In this document: positions 13,469 through 15,380 of the stretch, one piece after another | Position numbering within the stretch: position 1 is the stretch's first letter | Layout of the letters: every line of letters starts with the position of its first letter | Assembly: GCA_021107605.1 (NCBI GenBank) | Contig: JAIOSN010000116.1 | Span: forward strand, 1 to 15,380 | DNA from: Anaerolineae bacterium | Lineage (GTDB): Bacteria; Chloroflexota; Anaerolineae; B4-G1; SLSP01 | Length of the DNA: 15,380 nt | Direction of reading: 5' to 3' | The notes under the pieces: generated by a model | Seen by the model: the letters and a program-made list of their open reading frames with translations, nothing else | Database searches by the model: none | Told to the model about the DNA's origin: nothing | Translations under genes and position numbers: made by a program

Positions 13469-15380
13469 ATGACCACCACTATCTGGTCTCCCGCCGAAAC
13501 CCTCAGCCCCCGCGTCCGCCAGCTACGCGCGCAGTTCTGGGATTTCTACAACCGGGACTATACCAACGAGGTGCGCGCCTTCACCTCCGGCGCCGCCTGG
13601 GACCACGTCTACTCGCCCTGGAACTGGACCGGCGCTCCGGAGATGATGATGTTCTTTGAGGGCGCAAAGGCTTACCTGTTAGCCGATGCGACTCGGGTGG
13701 AACTGCCCCCCGGTTTCTGGGAGCAGCCGTTAGTGGTACGGCGAGCCATCTTTTTCAAGCGGGTGTTGGAAGAGTACCTGCCGGTGCAGATATTGGCCGG
13801 GGAACTCGTGGTCGGCTCTCATTTCTCGACCGCCTTCTCTCGCACGCTGACCCGCCGCGAAGCCCGCCAATTCACCCGCATGGAGAAACGTTTTATGAAA
13901 GATGTACAACGTTTGAACGGGTTGGGCGTGGGCAACTGCGGCGCTATCCCCGGACACCTCATCCCCGACTATCCCCGCGTCCTGCAACATGGCTGGCAGG
14001 CCATCCAGGTCGAAGCGGACGCCATCGTCGCTGATCCGGCGGCCACAGAGGAAAAGCGAAATTTAGCCCGCGCTGTCTCCATCTGCGCCGACGGCGTGCG
14101 GATATTCGTCGCCCGTTACGCCGCCGAAGCCGCGCGCCTGGCCGACCAGGAGACCGATCTCACCCGCCAGGCCGAGCTCATCGAAATCGCCCGCATCTGC
14201 CGCAGGGTTCCCTGGGAGCCGGCCGCAACCTTCCCAGAGGCTCTCCAATCTCTCTGGTTCACCCATGCGCCGGTGCTCGTGGCCGAAAGTTACCCCGGCC
14301 CCGGCGTCTCTCCCGGCCGCGTGGATCAGTACCTCTACCCCTACTTCCAGGCCGATATCGAGGCCGGACGCTTGTCCCCCCAGCAAGCCAAAGAATGGAT
14401 TCACTGTCTGTGGATCAAGCACAATTACGCTTACGATTACCAGGGCTGGGTCGGCACTAATCAGGGCATCAACGCCTCCTTCGGACAACTCATCACCCTG
14501 GGCGGAATTGATGAAAATGGCGGGGACGCCAGCAATGAGTTGACCTACCTGATGTTGGACATCATCGAGGAGCTGAACCTGCTAGAACCCAAGCCCAACG
14601 TGCGCTTGCACGCGAGAACCCCCAACAAGCTGCTCGACCGGGTGGTGGAGATGGTTGCAGAAACCCAGGGCAGCCCTTTCCTGCTCAACTTTGATGAGAA
14701 TTCCATCGCCGGCCTGCGCTGGCAGGGATTGCCGGAGGAGCAGCTCTGGGACTATGCTCCGGTCGGCTGTTTGGAGAACACCCTGCAAGGCTGCGACCGT
14801 TCTGGCACGGTGGACGTCAACATGAACATCGCCAAGGCAGTGGAGCTAACGCTGCACAATGGCCGGGACGCGGCTAACGGTGAGCAGGTCGGCCCCCGCA
14901 CCGGCGATCCGCGAGCGTTCGCTGCCTTCGACCAATTCTTAGCAGCCTTCAAAACGCAGCTCCAGGCCATCATGGAACTGCTCATCGCCGCCAACAATAT
15001 CGCCGACGCGGGCCGGGCGCGTTTCGGGCCGACTCCCTACGTCAGTGCGCTGGTGGATGGCTGCCTGGAGAACGGGATGGACATCACCGCCGGTGGGGCG
15101 CGCTACAACTTTATCACTGTCGAGGGGATAGCCCTGGCGACAGCCGCCGACAGTCTGGCGGCGATCAAGAAGCTGGTCTACGACGAGGGTTCCGTGACAA
15201 TGGACGAACTGCTGCGGGCATTGGACGCCAACTTTGAGGGGTACGAACCGCTGCGGCGGACGCTCTTGAACAAAGCGCCCAAATATGGCAACGACGACCT
15301 CTACGCCGACGAAATCGCCCGCCAGATCAGCCAGTTCTGGACTACGGCAGCCTTCGAGCACATTACTCCTGAGACAGGCC
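13469..15380 (+). CDS. pyruvate formate-lyase-like glycyl radical enzyme, 5' part (637 codons)
   Basis: The frame is open from ATG 13469 to the end of the window, so the C-terminus is missing. AAGGAG at 13457-13462 is six bases upstream and rules against the in-frame ATG at 13463, which would abut it. The sequence matches the PFL-like glycyl radical family: 'SPGRVDQYLYPYF' begins at residue 281, the thiyl-radical cysteine is C434 in 'APVGCLEN', and E436 follows in the C-x-E arrangement seen in eliminase-type members such as diol dehydratases and choline lyase rather than in true pyruvate formate-lyase. Typical length is near 800 residues, so about 150 remain outside, including the glycyl radical motif and presumably, further on, the radical SAM activase gene. 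Such enzymes are oxygen-sensitive and work in anaerobic metabolism. The substrate cannot be told from this part. Confidence 0.92.
   Translation, partial: MTTTIWSPAETLSPRVRQLRAQFWDFYNRDYTNEVRAFTSGAAWDHVYSPWNWTGAPEMMMFFEGAKAYLLADATRVELPPGFWEQPLVVRRAIFFKRVLEEYLPVQILAGELVVGSHFSTAFSRTLTRREARQFTRMEKRFMKDVQRLNGLGVGNCGAIPGHLIPDYPRVLQHGWQAIQVEADAIVADPAATEEKRNLARAVSICADGVRIFVARYAAEAARLADQETDLTRQAELIEIARICRRVPWEPAATFPEALQSLWFTHAPVLVAESYPGPGVSPGRVDQYLYPYFQADIEAGRLSPQQAKEWIHCLWIKHNYAYDYQGWVGTNQGINASFGQLITLGGIDENGGDASNELTYLMLDIIEELNLLEPKPNVRLHARTPNKLLDRVVEMVAETQGSPFLLNFDENSIAGLRWQGLPEEQLWDYAPVGCLENTLQGCDRSGTVDVNMNIAKAVELTLHNGRDAANGEQVGPRTGDPRAFAAFDQFLAAFKTQLQAIMELLIAANNIADAGRARFGPTPYVSALVDGCLENGMDITAGGARYNFITVEGIALATAADSLAAIKKLVYDEGSVTMDELLRALDANFEGYEPLRRTLLNKAPKYGNDDLYADEIARQISQFWTTAAFEHITPETG

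Noticed and set aside
14063..14488. Minus-strand open frame inside the glycyl radical enzyme region
   Set aside because: It lies opposite a continuous, clearly homologous plus-strand frame and has the composition of an antisense shadow.

Overview
The window looks like a chromosomal segment from a bacterium of moderately high GC content, most plausibly a member of the Chloroflexota. That assignment is an inference. It rests on an XPB-type helicase with two large partners, a glycyl radical enzyme, and intergenic spaces full of short degenerate palindromic repeats. No rRNA, tRNA or CRISPR array was seen.

Layout. (1) 1-720 is the 3' part of a DUF362-family gene on the + strand. (2) 1057-2082 is a patatin-like phospholipase on the + strand. 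It is separated by a strong convergent hairpin (2311-2345) from (3) a minus-strand helicase block, read from right to left: XPB-family SF2 helicase (8942-7116), a 644-residue protein (6920-4986) and a 750-residue protein (start 4662, end 2410). All three appear to carry the XPB/Ssl2 N-terminal (Helicase_C_3-like) fold, but only the first has helicase motor motifs. The gaps between them hold degenerate repeats. (4) 9194-10842 is a compact type II restriction-modification system: an m4C-type methyltransferase on +, meeting tail to tail a ScaI-like endonuclease on -, which is translationally coupled to a small XRE controller protein. The controller gene has a perfect GACT-N3-AGTC C-box over its promoter. 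(5) 11135-11870 is a decayed zone with a strong terminator, an 80-codon remnant of S-adenosylhomocysteine hydrolase, and a dense array of small hairpins bounded by direct repeats. (6) 12024-13382 is an AT-rich beta-propeller gene with the boundaries of an integron-type gene cassette. (7) 13469 to the window end is the first 637 codons of a pyruvate formate-lyase-like glycyl radical enzyme.

How the genes work together. The helicase trio probably acts as one DNA repair or DNA processing complex, with XPB as motor. The restriction-modification genes form a self-regulating unit: the controller delays endonuclease production until the methyltransferase has protected the host. The propeller gene seems to have arrived alone and landed in front of the glycyl radical enzyme gene. 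The two edge genes and the patatin gene show no visible functional link to the rest.

The most unusual observation is the solitary cassette. If the piece from 12024 to 13382 is closed into a circle by cutting both ends at G|TT, the junction rebuilds a near-perfect inverted repeat with the sequence just after the gene's stop codon. That is the architecture of an integron attC cassette, here without any visible integrase or neighbouring cassettes.
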